From Ruminococcaceae bacterium UBA6842 (GTDB taxonomy: Bacteria; Bacillota; Clostridia; Oscillospirales; Acutalibacteraceae): a DNA stretch of 48,692 nucleotides. Positions 8,464 to 16,702 of the stretch are shown here, in pieces (the stretch's first letter is position 1; every line of letters begins with the position of its first letter). The position numbers and the translations under genes are program-made. The notes below the pieces were generated by a model that had not been told where the DNA came from, ran no database searches, and saw nothing but the letters and a program-made list of their open reading frames with translations. The stretch lies in NCBI GenBank assembly GCA_002451855.1, contig DKDS01000048.1, positions 18,535 through 67,226 on the forward strand, in the 5' to 3' direction.

Positions 8464-8502
8464 TAAAAAAATCCTGTCCTTATTTCAAAATAAAAACAGG
8501 AT
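8464..8502 (-). terminator. Terminator of the glycerol-phosphate operon
   Basis: On the minus strand ATCCTGT (8502-8496) pairs with ACAGGAT (8477-8471), extended by A/T pairs, followed by six or more T. It closes the leftward operon ending with the DUF1667 gene at 8580. Confidence 0.75.
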
Positions 8503-8579
8503 AAAAATATTATGCCGTTATTATATTTTAAAAATCCAAAATGTCAAACAATTCGGAATGATAAGACCTTAAAACAAAC

Positions 8580-8927
8580 CTACTCTATATTCTTTGTTGC
8601 AATAATATCAGTTCCGAATACATTTTCTATTACCGTATCGCCTATATGTATCGGAGCGGCAACACTTTTCGCGCGAATAAGCTTCATAGCGTCAAAAATT
8701 TTATCTTTAGGTATCGGATTTTCCGTCTTGACGCTTACCATAATATCCTCACGGTTATCCACCCTGACTGATGAAGTTACGGTACGGGTAGGGTTGGTAC
8801 ATTCGTCTATGGCGTATTGCTTGCCTTTAGGGCAGCTGTTGCCCGTAACGGTTATATTATTGCCGTTAATTTCCACTTTGAGCGCACAGCCGCGCGGACA
8901 AATTATACAGGTCATATCTCTTGTCAT
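8580..8927 (-). CDS. DUF1667 cysteine-rich protein of the glycerol-3-phosphate oxidation operon
   Basis: A 115-residue protein beginning MTRDMTCIICPRGCALKVEI. The cysteines of CIICPRGC, a later CPKG and a Cys in DECTNP suggest an iron-sulfur or metal site. DUF1667 proteins are encoded next to GlpA/GlpB-type flavoproteins in many Firmicutes and may pass electrons from them. The ATG overlaps the stop of the upstream flavoprotein by four bases (ATGA), so translation is coupled. Biochemical role not established. Confidence 0.8.
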   Translation of the reverse strand: MTRDMTCIICPRGCALKVEINGNNITVTGNSCPKGKQYAIDECTNPTRTVTSSVRVDNREDIMVSVKTENPIPKDKIFDAMKLIRAKSVAAPIHIGDTVIENVFGTDIIATKNIE

Positions 8928-10174
8928 TTTACTTCCTCCAAGCTGACTGTTATTTCTTCATTTGCCAAAGCCAATTTTTCCGGTTTCAATACTATCTTTT
9001 CCAGTTCTCCGGGCGCCGCTTTCAGCCGCACGGCGGTTGCAAGAACTTTGTTTCCCGAGCTTACGGTATATTTAACCTTTCCGAACGGCTGCGATACCCG
9101 CAGGAACAATGCTACATCATTTTTTTCGTCTGCGTTTATCCGTTGCGGCAGAACATAACGCACGCCGTTACCTGCCCTTGTGATTACCGTTTTGCCGCCA
9201 TTTGCACCGTTCAGTACATAGCTTGCGGCGCCTTTGCCCGCAATTTCAGCCTCGTCCGACACATAATCCACAAGGTCATGCACCTGCAAAACATTACCGC
9301 AGGCGAAAATACCCTCTGTCTCGGTCTGACGGTTTTCGTCAACCTTAGCCCCGCTTGTTATATTATCTATCGGAATTTCGGTATTTCGGGTCAATTCGTT
9401 TTCGGGAATAAGACCGACGGAAAGCAACAGAGTATCGCACGGTATGTAACGCTTTGTTTCCTCAATTATATTGCGTCTTTCATCCACCTTTGCAACAGTT
9501 ACTCCCTCTACTCTGTCTTTACCGTGAATTTCCGCCACGGTAGTGGATAAATAAAGCGGTATACCGAAATCCTCAAGACACTGAACAATATTTCTTTTAA
9601 GTCCGCCGGAATACGGCATAAGCTCGCATACCGCCTCAACCTTTGCGCCCTCAAGCGACATACGGCGTGCCATAATAAGTCCTATATCTCCCGAACCTAA
9701 TATAACGACCCTCTTACCGACCGCATAACCCTCGCAGTTCATCAGCTTTTGCGCCGTGCCCGCGCTGTAAACTCCTGCCGGACGGGTTCCGGCAGTGTTG
9801 AGCGCACCGCGGCTGCGCTCGCGGCAGCCCATCGCAAGAATTATAGCCTTTGCCTTAATTTTAAGCAGACCTGCGGTGCTTTGCGCCGTTACAATTTTAT
9901 CGGGTGAAATATCCGTTACCATGGTTTCGCAGTACGTCTTTATTCCGCGCTCCGCCACCTTTTCAGCGTAGACCGCCGCGTATTCGGGACCTGTAAGCTC
10001 TTTCCCCAACTTATGAAGTCCAAAGCCGTTGTGAATACACTGCTTTAAAATTCCGCCGGGCATTTCCTCTCGCTCTAAAATGCAAACATCGGTTACGCCG
10101 CTGTCATATGCCGCGGCTGCCGCCGCCATTCCCGCGGGTCCGCCGCCTATTACTACTATATCGTGATTTATCAT
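8924..10174 (-). CDS. FAD/NAD-dependent oxidoreductase, GlpB-like partner
   Basis: A 416-residue pyridine-nucleotide-disulfide-oxidoreductase-fold protein. An N-terminal GGGPAGMAAAAAA FAD motif (about 10-22), CILEREEMPGG, a second dinucleotide motif GSGDIGLIMARR (about 159-170) and a C-terminal FAD contact (GIFACGNVLQVHD) are visible. In Firmicute operons of this layout it works with the GlpA-like enzyme and the DUF1667 protein. The ATG follows GGGAAAAGAA and lies 10 bases after the glpA-like stop. The partner dehydrogenase may oxidise glycerol-3-phosphate; the true electron acceptor is not evident. Confidence 0.75.
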   Translation of the reverse strand: MINHDIVVIGGGPAGMAAAAAAYDSGVTDVCILEREEMPGGILKQCIHNGFGLHKLGKELTGPEYAAVYAEKVAERGIKTYCETMVTDISPDKIVTAQSTAGLLKIKAKAIILAMGCRERSRGALNTAGTRPAGVYSAGTAQKLMNCEGYAVGKRVVILGSGDIGLIMARRMSLEGAKVEAVCELMPYSGGLKRNIVQCLEDFGIPLYLSTTVAEIHGKDRVEGVTVAKVDERRNIIEETKRYIPCDTLLLSVGLIPENELTRNTEIPIDNITSGAKVDENRQTETEGIFACGNVLQVHDLVDYVSDEAEIAGKGAASYVLNGANGGKTVITRAGNGVRYVLPQRINADEKNDVALFLRVSQPFGKVKYTVSSGNKVLATAVRLKAAPGELEKIVLKPEKLALANEEITVSLEEVK

Positions 10175-10184
10175 TTCTTTTCCC

Positions 10185-11615
10185 TCACAGTCTGCCTGTC
10201 ACAGTATTCGATTTTCCGCCTTTTTTGGTTATCTCGGTCATAGGTTTGCCCGTTTCATTTTCAATAAGCCGCATTACATAAGGCATACAGAAGCCGCCCT
10301 GACATCTTCCCATTCCCGAACGGGTACGGCGTTTTACCCCATCAACATCAGTTGCAGCAGGGTTGCGGTGCAGTACGTCCAATATTTCACCCTCACTCAC
10401 CGTCTCGCAGCGGCATATAATTCTGCCGTATGCGGGATTTTTCTTTATATATTCATCCTTTTCTTCATCACTCATTTTTCTGAAAGCGTGAGTATCCTCG
10501 CGATTACCGTTAAAATCGGGGTTCTCGGTCAATTTAAGTCCGCTTTTTTCAAGCAGCTCCACAATATATTCCGCAATAGCGGCAGAAGAGGAAAGTCCCG
10601 GCGAATCTATCGCCGCGGCGTGTATAAGTCCCTTTACCTTGTTCGATTCCTTTATAATAAAATCGCCGTTTTTCTCTGACGCACGCACGCCTGAAAAAGA
10701 GGTTATTACCGCACGGGTGTTAACGCTCGGTACGCTTTTCTTTGCAAGCTCGGCAACAGTCTTAAGCCCATCCGCCGTAGTTTCGGTATTATCGGGTGTT
10801 TCCACCCTTTCGGCAGTAGGTCCTAAAAGAAGATTGCCGTCTGCCGTGGGAGTTACCAAAATGCCCTTACCGTTGGCAGTCGGCACTTGGAATATCGTGT
10901 GCGATACAGTCTTGCCTTCATTTTTATCAAGCAACATATATTCGCCGGCGCGGGGTATTATTTCAAAGAATTTATCCCCTGCCATTTCGGCTATTTTATC
11001 CGCAAATCCGCCGGCGCAGTTTACAAGATACCGCGCGGTTACTTGTCTGCCGTCCGCTGAGCATATTCTGAAGCCGTTCTCTGCCCTTACTATTGCCGTA
11101 ACCTCGTAATTCGTCCGAAGCTCGGCGCCGTTATCCATAGCATTGCCCATAGCCGCAATAGTCAGAGCATAGGGGCAGATTATTCCGGCATTAGTCACAA
11201 GCAGCGCTTTTGTAACCTTCTCCGACAAATTGCTTTCAAGCCGCCTTGCTTCTGTTCCGGAAAGAATATCCATACCCTTTATTCCGTTTTTCAGTCCGCG
11301 CGCATAAAGCTCATCTATAACCGCGTCCTCTTCTTTATTAAACGCAAGCACCATTGAACCGTTGTTTTTGCAAGGCACATTAAGCTCCTTCGCCGCCTTA
11401 TATAAAAGCGGCACACCCTTCGCATTCAGTTCCGCCTTAAGTGTTCCCGGTTCGGGGTCAAAGCCACCGTGAATTATTCCGCTGTTTGCTTTGCCGGCAC
11501 CCATTGCAACATCGTTTTCCTTTTCAAGCACACACACGGAAAGATTATACCTCGCAAGTTCCCTTGCGGTTAATGCGCCCACAACACCTGCTCCTATAAT
11601 TACTACATCAAACAT
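10185..11615 (-). CDS. glpA: GlpA-like anaerobic glycerol-3-phosphate dehydrogenase with BFD-type iron-sulfur domain
   Basis: A 476-residue flavoprotein with GAGVVGALTARELA (8-21) for FAD binding, the DAO-fold middle (NSGIIHGGFDPEPGTLKAELN) and a C-terminal BFD-like [2Fe-2S] domain with CRCETVSEGEI and GRCQGGFCMPYV. This is the layout of anaerobic GlpA and related enzymes that oxidise sn-glycerol-3-phosphate to dihydroxyacetone phosphate. The start follows GGAGTAAAAA. The GlpP gene and the GlpP-type leaders upstream support a glycerol-phosphate role. A different 2-hydroxyacid substrate cannot be excluded. Confidence 0.75.
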   Translation of the reverse strand: MFDVVIIGAGVVGALTARELARYNLSVCVLEKENDVAMGAGKANSGIIHGGFDPEPGTLKAELNAKGVPLLYKAAKELNVPCKNNGSMVLAFNKEEDAVIDELYARGLKNGIKGMDILSGTEARRLESNLSEKVTKALLVTNAGIICPYALTIAAMGNAMDNGAELRTNYEVTAIVRAENGFRICSADGRQVTARYLVNCAGGFADKIAEMAGDKFFEIIPRAGEYMLLDKNEGKTVSHTIFQVPTANGKGILVTPTADGNLLLGPTAERVETPDNTETTADGLKTVAELAKKSVPSVNTRAVITSFSGVRASEKNGDFIIKESNKVKGLIHAAAIDSPGLSSSAAIAEYIVELLEKSGLKLTENPDFNGNREDTHAFRKMSDEEKDEYIKKNPAYGRIICRCETVSEGEILDVLHRNPAATDVDGVKRRTRSGMGRCQGGFCMPYVMRLIENETGKPMTEITKKGGKSNTVTGRL

Positions 11616-11618
11616 TTT

Positions 11619-12258
11619 TTACTCCTCCACAGCAAAAACTATATTTTCAATCTCCGAAAGCCCCGATACATCCATATCTATTCGTTTATCTATTACAACA
11701 TTAAGCCCCACGTTGCCCTGATTTCCGCTTTTCGGTGCGAAAATCTGGTATGTAAAACTCTCAGGAATCGTTTTTTCAAGTTCTTTTAAGACCTCGTTCA
11801 CCTTATATGCGTTATCTATTTCAATGTAAATGACCTCAGCCGATTTACGCTTGCGCTCAAATCTTGCAAACAAAACTATTGTGGATAAAAACAGTGCCGT
11901 AACCGCTACCGCTCCCACATAATAGCCGTAACCGAGCGCCACGCCTATTGTGGCGGTTGTCCAAACTCCGGCGGCGGTTGTAAGACCGGTTATCATATTG
12001 TTGTTTTTAAGTATTATCATACCTGCGCCCAAAAAGCCTATGCCGGATATCACCTGAGCAGGTATCCTGAACACATCTCCGCTGTTGCCTATCATATCGG
12101 CTACGAACATACTTGTCATACTTGTCATACAAGAACCGAGACAAACAAGAATATGAGTTCTCATTCCTGCCGTGTCTTGCCCGTTCGCTCCCGATAATTC
12201 CGCCGATTATAACAGCGGCAAGCGACCTTAAAACCGTGCTCAAAATCATTTGTTGCAT
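11619..12258 (-). pseudogene. MgtC/SapB-family membrane protein, interrupted by a frameshift
   Basis: Two frames together make one MgtC/SapB protein. The first starts at ATG 12258 after GGAGGG and reads MQQMILSTVLRSLAAVIIGG then IIGSERARHG. The second continues AGMRTHILVCLGS, then VISGIGFLGAGMIILKNN and a C-terminal ACT-like domain ending at 11619. The frames switch near 12163-12175, exactly between the conserved ER and RTH motifs. No homopolymer lies at the junction. It is therefore a recent pseudogene or an assembly error. MgtC proteins are linked to growth in low magnesium and to membrane potential. The gene leads the glpA-like operon, 3 bases before glpA. Confidence 0.75.
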
Positions 12259-12269
12259 AAAATCCCTCC

Positions 12270-12345
12270 AAAAAATAAAAGCGGGAAACAAACGGTTGTT
12301 TTTTTGCAACCCTTTGTTTTCCGCTCTCTTTGACTCCGCAGATAT
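12270..12345 (-). promoter_or_regulatory. GlpP-type leader 1 with terminator, before the mgtC-glpA operon
   Basis: On the minus strand CGGAGTCAAAGAGA (12338-12325) is followed by a long hairpin (12324-12281; 16 of 18 pairs, A-rich loop) and TTTTATTTTTT. A near copy of the CGGAG...AGAGA segment precedes the terminators of leaders 2 and 3. A protein bound to this segment could prevent termination, as GlpP does at glpD in Bacillus. A -10-like TATAAT lies just upstream (12344-12349). Confidence 0.6.
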
Positions 12346-12353
12346 ATTATATT

Positions 12354-12914
12354 CTAAATTTCATTCCACAATTCTCTTTTGCCCGTTGAGACCGCAACGG
12401 CTCCGCTTGACAATGCTTTCGTTACTTCCTGCTTTGTTTCAACAAGTCCGCCGGCTATAACGGGTATTTCCTGTCCGGAAAAAAATTTTAACGCTTTCGG
12501 TATTACCCCGGGCATTATTTCAATCAAATCGGGATCTGCGGTTTCAATCGTCTCGGAAATTGAATGCATACCCTTTGAATCGAGAATGAAAAAGCGTTGA
12601 ACCGCAAGCAGTCCGCTGTCGTGCGCCGCTCTTATAAGCTGTGTACGGGTAGAAATAATACCGTCCGCGCCTAATTTCTTAAGCCAATTTATTCCGGATT
12701 TGTCTTTTCCTATTCCGTCAGCCAAATCGATATGTATAAAAACAAATTTTTCGTTTCTTTTTGCCTCGGCTATATCATCGGCAACAGTCATAATGTCCGC
12801 CCCGAGATGAAACAGAACCTCCGTATCGGATAAAACCGCATTTTTCCACCCGTGACGGTCGGTTGCCGCTATAATAGGTGTTCTTTCAAGCGCGTCTGTA
12901 ACCGACTTATTCAA
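12354..12914 (-). CDS. glpP: Glycerol-3-phosphate responsive antiterminator GlpP
   Basis: A 186-residue TIM-barrel protein of the GlpP family: PIIAATDRHGWKNAV, FVFIHIDLADGIGKDKSGI, GADGIISTRTQLIRAA, DLIEIMPGVIPKAL and PVIAGGLVETKQEV mark successive strands. GlpP binds glycerol-3-phosphate and then the leader mRNA of glp genes, stopping premature termination. The start is TTG 12914, placed 7 bases after AAAGGAGG; an upstream in-frame TTG at 12950 lies inside the terminator and is unlikely. Its own leader carries the presumed target, so the gene may be self-regulated. Confidence 0.85.
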   Translation of the reverse strand: MNKSVTDALERTPIIAATDRHGWKNAVLSDTEVLFHLGADIMTVADDIAEAKRNEKFVFIHIDLADGIGKDKSGINWLKKLGADGIISTRTQLIRAAHDSGLLAVQRFFILDSKGMHSISETIETADPDLIEIMPGVIPKALKFFSGQEIPVIAGGLVETKQEVTKALSSGAVAVSTGKRELWNEI

Positions 12915-12937
12915 TTCCTCAACCTCCTTTAAAGAAC

Positions 12938-12988
12938 AAAAAAGACGCAAAGCAATAAGGTACTTTACATCTCTGATCTCCGACAGAT
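12938..12988 (-). promoter_or_regulatory. GlpP-type leader 2 with terminator, before glpP
   Basis: On the minus strand CGGAGATCAGAGA (12982-12970) overlaps a hairpin: AGATGTAAAG (12972-12963) pairs with CTTTGCGTCT (12952-12943) using some G-U pairs, followed by TTTTTT. The layout is nearly the same as leader 3. A protein bound to the 5' side of the stem would act as an antiterminator. Confidence 0.7.
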
Positions 12989-13016
12989 ATTATATCACAA
13001 ATTTAAAAAGTATCAA
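12989..13016 (-). promoter_or_regulatory. Sigma-A promoter of glpP
   Basis: TTGATA (13016-13011), 16 bases, TATAAT (12994-12989) on the minus strand, directly before leader 2. Confidence 0.75.
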
Positions 13017-13049
13017 GAGATCGGTTATAATAAAGTTTAAAATTATCTG

Positions 13050-13844
13050 TCATATATAATATGTCATTTCGCCAGCGTTTTCAAGCACCGCATCAGGCTT
13101 ATCCTTTGAATATTTAAGAATTTCAGGCGTTGTTTCACCGCTCATAACAAGCACCGACAACACACCTGCGTTCAGTCCGCTTTTAATATCGGTATAAATT
13201 CTGTCGCCTATAACCGCAGTTTCGTTAGGTAAACAGCCTTCCTTCTCCATAGCAAGCCGTATCATAAGCGGTGAAGGCTTACCGATAACAAACGGTCTTT
13301 TCCCCGTAGCGTTATAGATCATATCGCACATACTGCCGCAATCCGGAACACTTCCGTATTCGGTAGGGCACACATAATCGGGATTGGTAGCAATATACGG
13401 CAAATCCTTGGTGCAAAGCATTTTAGATATATCGTCAAGCTTTTTAAAGGTAAGCTCGGTATCAAACCCCATAACTATACATTCGGTTTTTTCGGTATCC
13501 TCGGTTATTTCAAAGTCATTTTCTCTAAGCTCCGCTTTTAATGACTCCGTTCCGCAGACATAAAGCCTTTTACCGTAATAATTCTTTTTAAGATACCAAG
13601 CGGTTGCCTGCGACGATGTGAGAAAGTCCTCAGCCGTTACCTTAACGCCGAGCCGATAAAGCTTTTCAACATAAGCATTAACACTTTTTGATGAATTATT
13701 GGTTATAAAAAGGTACTTCTTCCCTGCCTTTCTTATTGAAGAAAGCAGCTCCCCGGTAAAATCGAAAAGCTTATCACCTATATACAGTGTGCCGTCCATA
13801 TCAAAAAGAAAAAGTCTTATATTTTCAAAACGCTTATCTAACAT
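13050..13844 (-). CDS. HAD-superfamily IIA phosphatase (NagD/AraL type)
   Basis: A 264-residue HAD hydrolase: motif I FDMDGTL (Asp15, Asp17), motif II ITNNSS (47-52), motif III Lys in IGKPSPLM, motif IV GDRIYTDI. The large cap insert between motifs II and III (IVMGFDTELTF, ATNPDYVCPTE) places it in subclass IIA with NagD, AraL and glycerol/glycolate phosphatases. It overlaps the end of the glycerol-1-phosphate dehydrogenase gene by 7 bases. The same pair (araL-araM) stands in the Bacillus arabinose operon. A likely substrate is a small sugar or glycerol phosphate, perhaps G1P itself. Confidence 0.75.
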   Translation of the reverse strand: MLDKRFENIRLFLFDMDGTLYIGDKLFDFTGELLSSIRKAGKKYLFITNNSSKSVNAYVEKLYRLGVKVTAEDFLTSSQATAWYLKKNYYGKRLYVCGTESLKAELRENDFEITEDTEKTECIVMGFDTELTFKKLDDISKMLCTKDLPYIATNPDYVCPTEYGSVPDCGSMCDMIYNATGKRPFVIGKPSPLMIRLAMEKEGCLPNETAVIGDRIYTDIKSGLNAGVLSVLVMSGETTPEILKYSKDKPDAVLENAGEMTYYI

Positions 13845-15157
13845 TCGGCGATTTCCTCAAAAAATTCCGATATTCCGAGATCCCAGCAAAGCCGTGACAA
13901 AACATATTTATCCCTGATATCCTTAGTAGCCGCAAATGTCATAGGAAGAATTTCAGGGTCAATTCCGATTTCCTCTGCTGTCTTGGGGCAGTGAATTTTA
14001 TCAAGTATGCTTTCTATAAGCTGCGGTTCGGGTATTTCCTCATTTATAACGGCAACTATTTTTTCCCAGTTGTCAATTATAATTCCGAGCCTTTTTAAAT
14101 GAGCCCTTGCATCATATTTCTTTTCTTTCTTTTCAAGAGCAATCATAGTGTCTGCGCCCTTTCCCAAAAACGCCCTTAATTTTTCTTTGTAGGTTTCATA
14201 ATCGAAATCGGATACATACCGTAATGCCTTTTCTCTATCGGGTTTAACGGTCTTTATCCTGTTATACAGCCTTGCCGCGCAAAGCGTGCCTACGGCGCAC
14301 TGAATACCGTGGGTTGAAACGGGTGTGCCAAACTCCAATCCGCGCATATCCCAAATATGAGAGAAATAATGCTCAACTCCGGACGCGGGGCGGGACAAAC
14401 CCGCATAGGTCATTGCAACGCCGCCGATAACAAGTCCCTCAAAAACGGCTTTAACGGCAGCGTCATCACGCTTTAAAAGCCCATCCGCATTCTGGACACA
14501 TTTTTTAACGGCGCCGCGTATCATCTGAGCAATTTTCTCACAGTAATACTCTCCGGTAATAATATTGCTTATACGCCATTCGGCAATCGAGATATACTTT
14601 GCAAGCATATCTCCAAGTCCTGATATAAGCGCCTTTTCAGGGGAATTTTTAAGTATATCTATATCACCTATTATAGTGTCCGCGCATTTATCAGGCAAAG
14701 AAACCTTTAAGCCGTCCATCGACATAGACGAGGTGGCGGAGGCGTAACCGTCCATTGACGGTGCGGTTGCCACTATGATATACGGTATTTTACTGCGAAA
14801 GCTTAATATTTTGCATATATCGTTAATAACACCGGAGCCGGCTCCTATCAGAATATCACAGGAATTGTCAAAGTGCATAACAGCAGAGCCTACCGCAAAC
14901 TCATCAGGTTCAAGCGCGGTATTTTGAAAAATATACGAAGAAAAAGAAACAGAATTTTCACGGAGGATTGAAACGACCTTTTCACCTGCCGCTTTATATG
15001 TATTTACATCTGCCAAAACAAATGTCCTTTTCGCGCCGTAGTCCTTTATGATCTCAGGCAGTCGCTTTATTGCCCCGTTTTCGACTATTATATCGTCAAT
15101 GTCCGCTATGTGCTTTTTACCGCACGGGCAGTTTGAAATTTCAAATTTATTTTTCAT
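13838..15157 (-). CDS. araM: sn-Glycerol-1-phosphate dehydrogenase, AraM/EgsA family
   Basis: A 439-residue iron-containing-alcohol-dehydrogenase-fold protein. GAGSGVIND (105-113) binds NAD(P)H, TAPSMDGYASATSSMSMDG (131-149) is the family signature, and Asp183, His263 and His283 fit the three metal ligands. The enzyme interconverts dihydroxyacetone phosphate and sn-glycerol-1-phosphate, the lipid backbone used by archaea; in Bacillus AraM feeds heptaprenylglyceryl phosphate. ATG 15157 follows AAGGAGGATC; an upstream in-frame start at 15178 is less suited. The gene sits behind GlpP-type leader 3. Confidence 0.85.
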   Translation of the reverse strand: MKNKFEISNCPCGKKHIADIDDIIVENGAIKRLPEIIKDYGAKRTFVLADVNTYKAAGEKVVSILRENSVSFSSYIFQNTALEPDEFAVGSAVMHFDNSCDILIGAGSGVINDICKILSFRSKIPYIIVATAPSMDGYASATSSMSMDGLKVSLPDKCADTIIGDIDILKNSPEKALISGLGDMLAKYISIAEWRISNIITGEYYCEKIAQMIRGAVKKCVQNADGLLKRDDAAVKAVFEGLVIGGVAMTYAGLSRPASGVEHYFSHIWDMRGLEFGTPVSTHGIQCAVGTLCAARLYNRIKTVKPDREKALRYVSDFDYETYKEKLRAFLGKGADTMIALEKKEKKYDARAHLKRLGIIIDNWEKIVAVINEEIPEPQLIESILDKIHCPKTAEEIGIDPEILPMTFAATKDIRDKYVLSRLCWDLGISEFFEEIAEC

Positions 15158-15308
15158 ACCCTTGATCCTCCTTAACAATTACAGCAAACCAAGTTCGACC
15201 TGATTAAAAAGGCGTTTCTTCGGCAACAGCCGATCAGCGCAATAACAGCTGTCTTCCGAAATGCATCATAACAGATTTGTCCGCTCACTAAATTTACCCC
15301 GAAAAAAC
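15158..15308. other. Long leader between GlpP-type terminator 3 and araM
   Basis: About 150 transcribed bases without a gene. The segment 15200-15260 can fold weakly (GCGTTTCTTCGGC with flanking repeats), but no known riboswitch was recognised. Confidence 0.3.
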
Positions 15309-15358
15309 AAAAAAGACGCAAAGCAACAAGGTACTTTACATCTCTAATCTCCGAGTTT
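15309..15358 (-). promoter_or_regulatory. GlpP-type leader 3 with terminator, before araM
   Basis: On the minus strand CGGAGATTAGAGA (15353-15341) overlaps AGATGTAAAG (15343-15334), which pairs with CTTTGCGTCT (15323-15314) and is followed by TTTTTT. Compared with leader 2 only one base differs in the shared 13-mer, and the hairpin arms are identical. Confidence 0.7.
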
Positions 15359-15386
15359 ATTATAGCATACGGTTATGAAAAGTCAA
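15359..15386 (-). promoter_or_regulatory. Sigma-A promoter of the araM-phosphatase operon
   Basis: TTGACT (15386-15381), 16 bases, TATAAT (15364-15359) on the minus strand, directly before leader 3. Confidence 0.75.
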
Positions 15387-15779
15387 TAGCCAAAAATTAT
15401 TTCACTCACAAAATTTGCGCTTTTTTCAATGATGTGTTGCAAGAATCAGAAAACCTCGCCTAAGGATAAAAATAAACGGCAGGAGATTTTCAATCAAGAG
15501 GGCGCATAGGGGGATTATTGTACTTTGTGTTTTGTTGCACACTGTTTGAGGCGAACCTCAAACGGAATGGTCGTCAGCTTTTCGGTATTCCTAAGCCTTC
15601 GGTAAATTCCGCATCGTTATCGATTTGAACACATTGTATCTTAAATGAGAGCTTCTTTACCAGGCGTTCATATTGCGCTTTCACATAACAGGAAACTCCA
15701 TTCGTCACTTTTTTCTATCCTTTATAAAACATCTGTTGTAAACCCACACAGTCACTTTCGGAGATATTTTTCGGTTTGG
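15387..15779. other. Gap between divergent araM and deacetylase genes
   Basis: No convincing gene. GTTTGAGG (15544-15551) and CCTCAAAC (15556-15563) form an 8-bp stem with a CGAA tetraloop. On the minus strand a frame without a start ends LTTIPFEVRLKQCATKHKVQ near 15520, possibly the tail of a lost gene. Confidence 0.3.
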
Positions 15780-15808
15780 TTGACAAAAGAAAATCCCTGT
15801 GCTACAAT
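15780..15808 (+). promoter_or_regulatory. Sigma-A promoter of the deacetylase gene
   Basis: TTGACA (15780-15785), 17 bases, TACAAT (15803-15808), about 70 bases before the ATG. Confidence 0.8.
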
Positions 15809-15876
15809 CAAGCGTAGCAGGCTTTTGCGCCTTATATGCCGCAGACGCCGCGTTTTTAAGAAAGCAGGTAATAATT

Positions 15877-16680
15877 ATGCTTCAATATCACATTTATCCC
15901 GGCGGTTTAAAACGGATACTCACCTTCAGCTTTGACGACGGTGCTGAAAATGACGCCCGTCTTATATCGCTTTTCGACAAATATAATCTCAAAGCCACAT
16001 TCCATCTTAACGGCATCAGTTATCTCGGAAAAAACGCCGCCGAGAAGGAAAAAGTAAAGAATGTATACCGCAGCCACGAAATCGCCTGTCATACGCTTTC
16101 ACACGGCTGGCCGTCGAGGATGCCCGCCGCGTCGCTTGTAACCGAAACGATGAGGGACAGAGAAATTCTTGAAGAAATTGCGGGATACCCCGTAACCGGT
16201 ATGTCTTATCCGAGCGGCTCTTACAACGGCGAAGTGATTTCGGTTATGCGCGCTTGCGGAATTGAATACTCGCGGACTGTAAAATCAACAAACGATTTTT
16301 GCCTCCCCGACAATTTCCTTGAATGGCATCCGTCCTGCCATTTTAAAAACGCTATGCCCCTTGCGGAAAGATTTTTGAGGGATATTGATACTCAGTGGAC
16401 AAATCCTCTTTTCTATATTTGGGGTCACAGCCACGAAATACGCTCCGAGGAAGAATGGGAGCAAACGGAAAAGCTGCTTGCGCTTTTATCCGAAAACGAT
16501 AAAATCTGGTATGCGACCAATATTGATATTTACAATTATATTTCCGCGCAAAGGATGCTTAAAATATCCGCCGACGAAAAGGTCTTTTATAACCCCACCG
16601 CCACCGATGTGTGGGTCGAGAGAGACAAAAAGGATATTATTAAAATTCCCGCGGGACAGAAAATAATTATTCCCCGTTAG
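15877..16680 (+). CDS. Polysaccharide deacetylase (NodB homology) family protein
   Basis: A 267-residue NodB-fold protein. TFSFDDG (16-22) holds the catalytic and metal aspartates, HEIACHTLSHGW gives the metal histidines His72 and His76, and GMSYPSGSYN is motif 3. IWGHSHE near the C-terminus is the late His motif. No signal peptide or membrane helix is seen, so it is cytoplasmic or acts on an intracellular carbohydrate. ATG 15877 follows AGCAGGT. It precedes a membrane polymerase-like gene by 22 bases. The substrate is unknown. Confidence 0.8.
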   Translation: MLQYHIYPGGLKRILTFSFDDGAENDARLISLFDKYNLKATFHLNGISYLGKNAAEKEKVKNVYRSHEIACHTLSHGWPSRMPAASLVTETMRDREILEEIAGYPVTGMSYPSGSYNGEVISVMRACGIEYSRTVKSTNDFCLPDNFLEWHPSCHFKNAMPLAERFLRDIDTQWTNPLFYIWGHSHEIRSEEEWEQTEKLLALLSENDKIWYATNIDIYNYISAQRMLKISADEKVFYNPTATDVWVERDKKDIIKIPAGQKIIIPR

Positions 16681-16702
16681 ACAAAAATTATATCGGTTTG
16701 AG

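Noticed and set aside
8921..9550. Rightward frame opposite the GlpB-like gene
   Set aside because: Antisense to a conserved flavoprotein, no domain, no start signals.
15645..15935. Rightward frame before the deacetylase
   Set aside because: It runs over the deacetylase promoter and start and translates to a low-complexity sequence.
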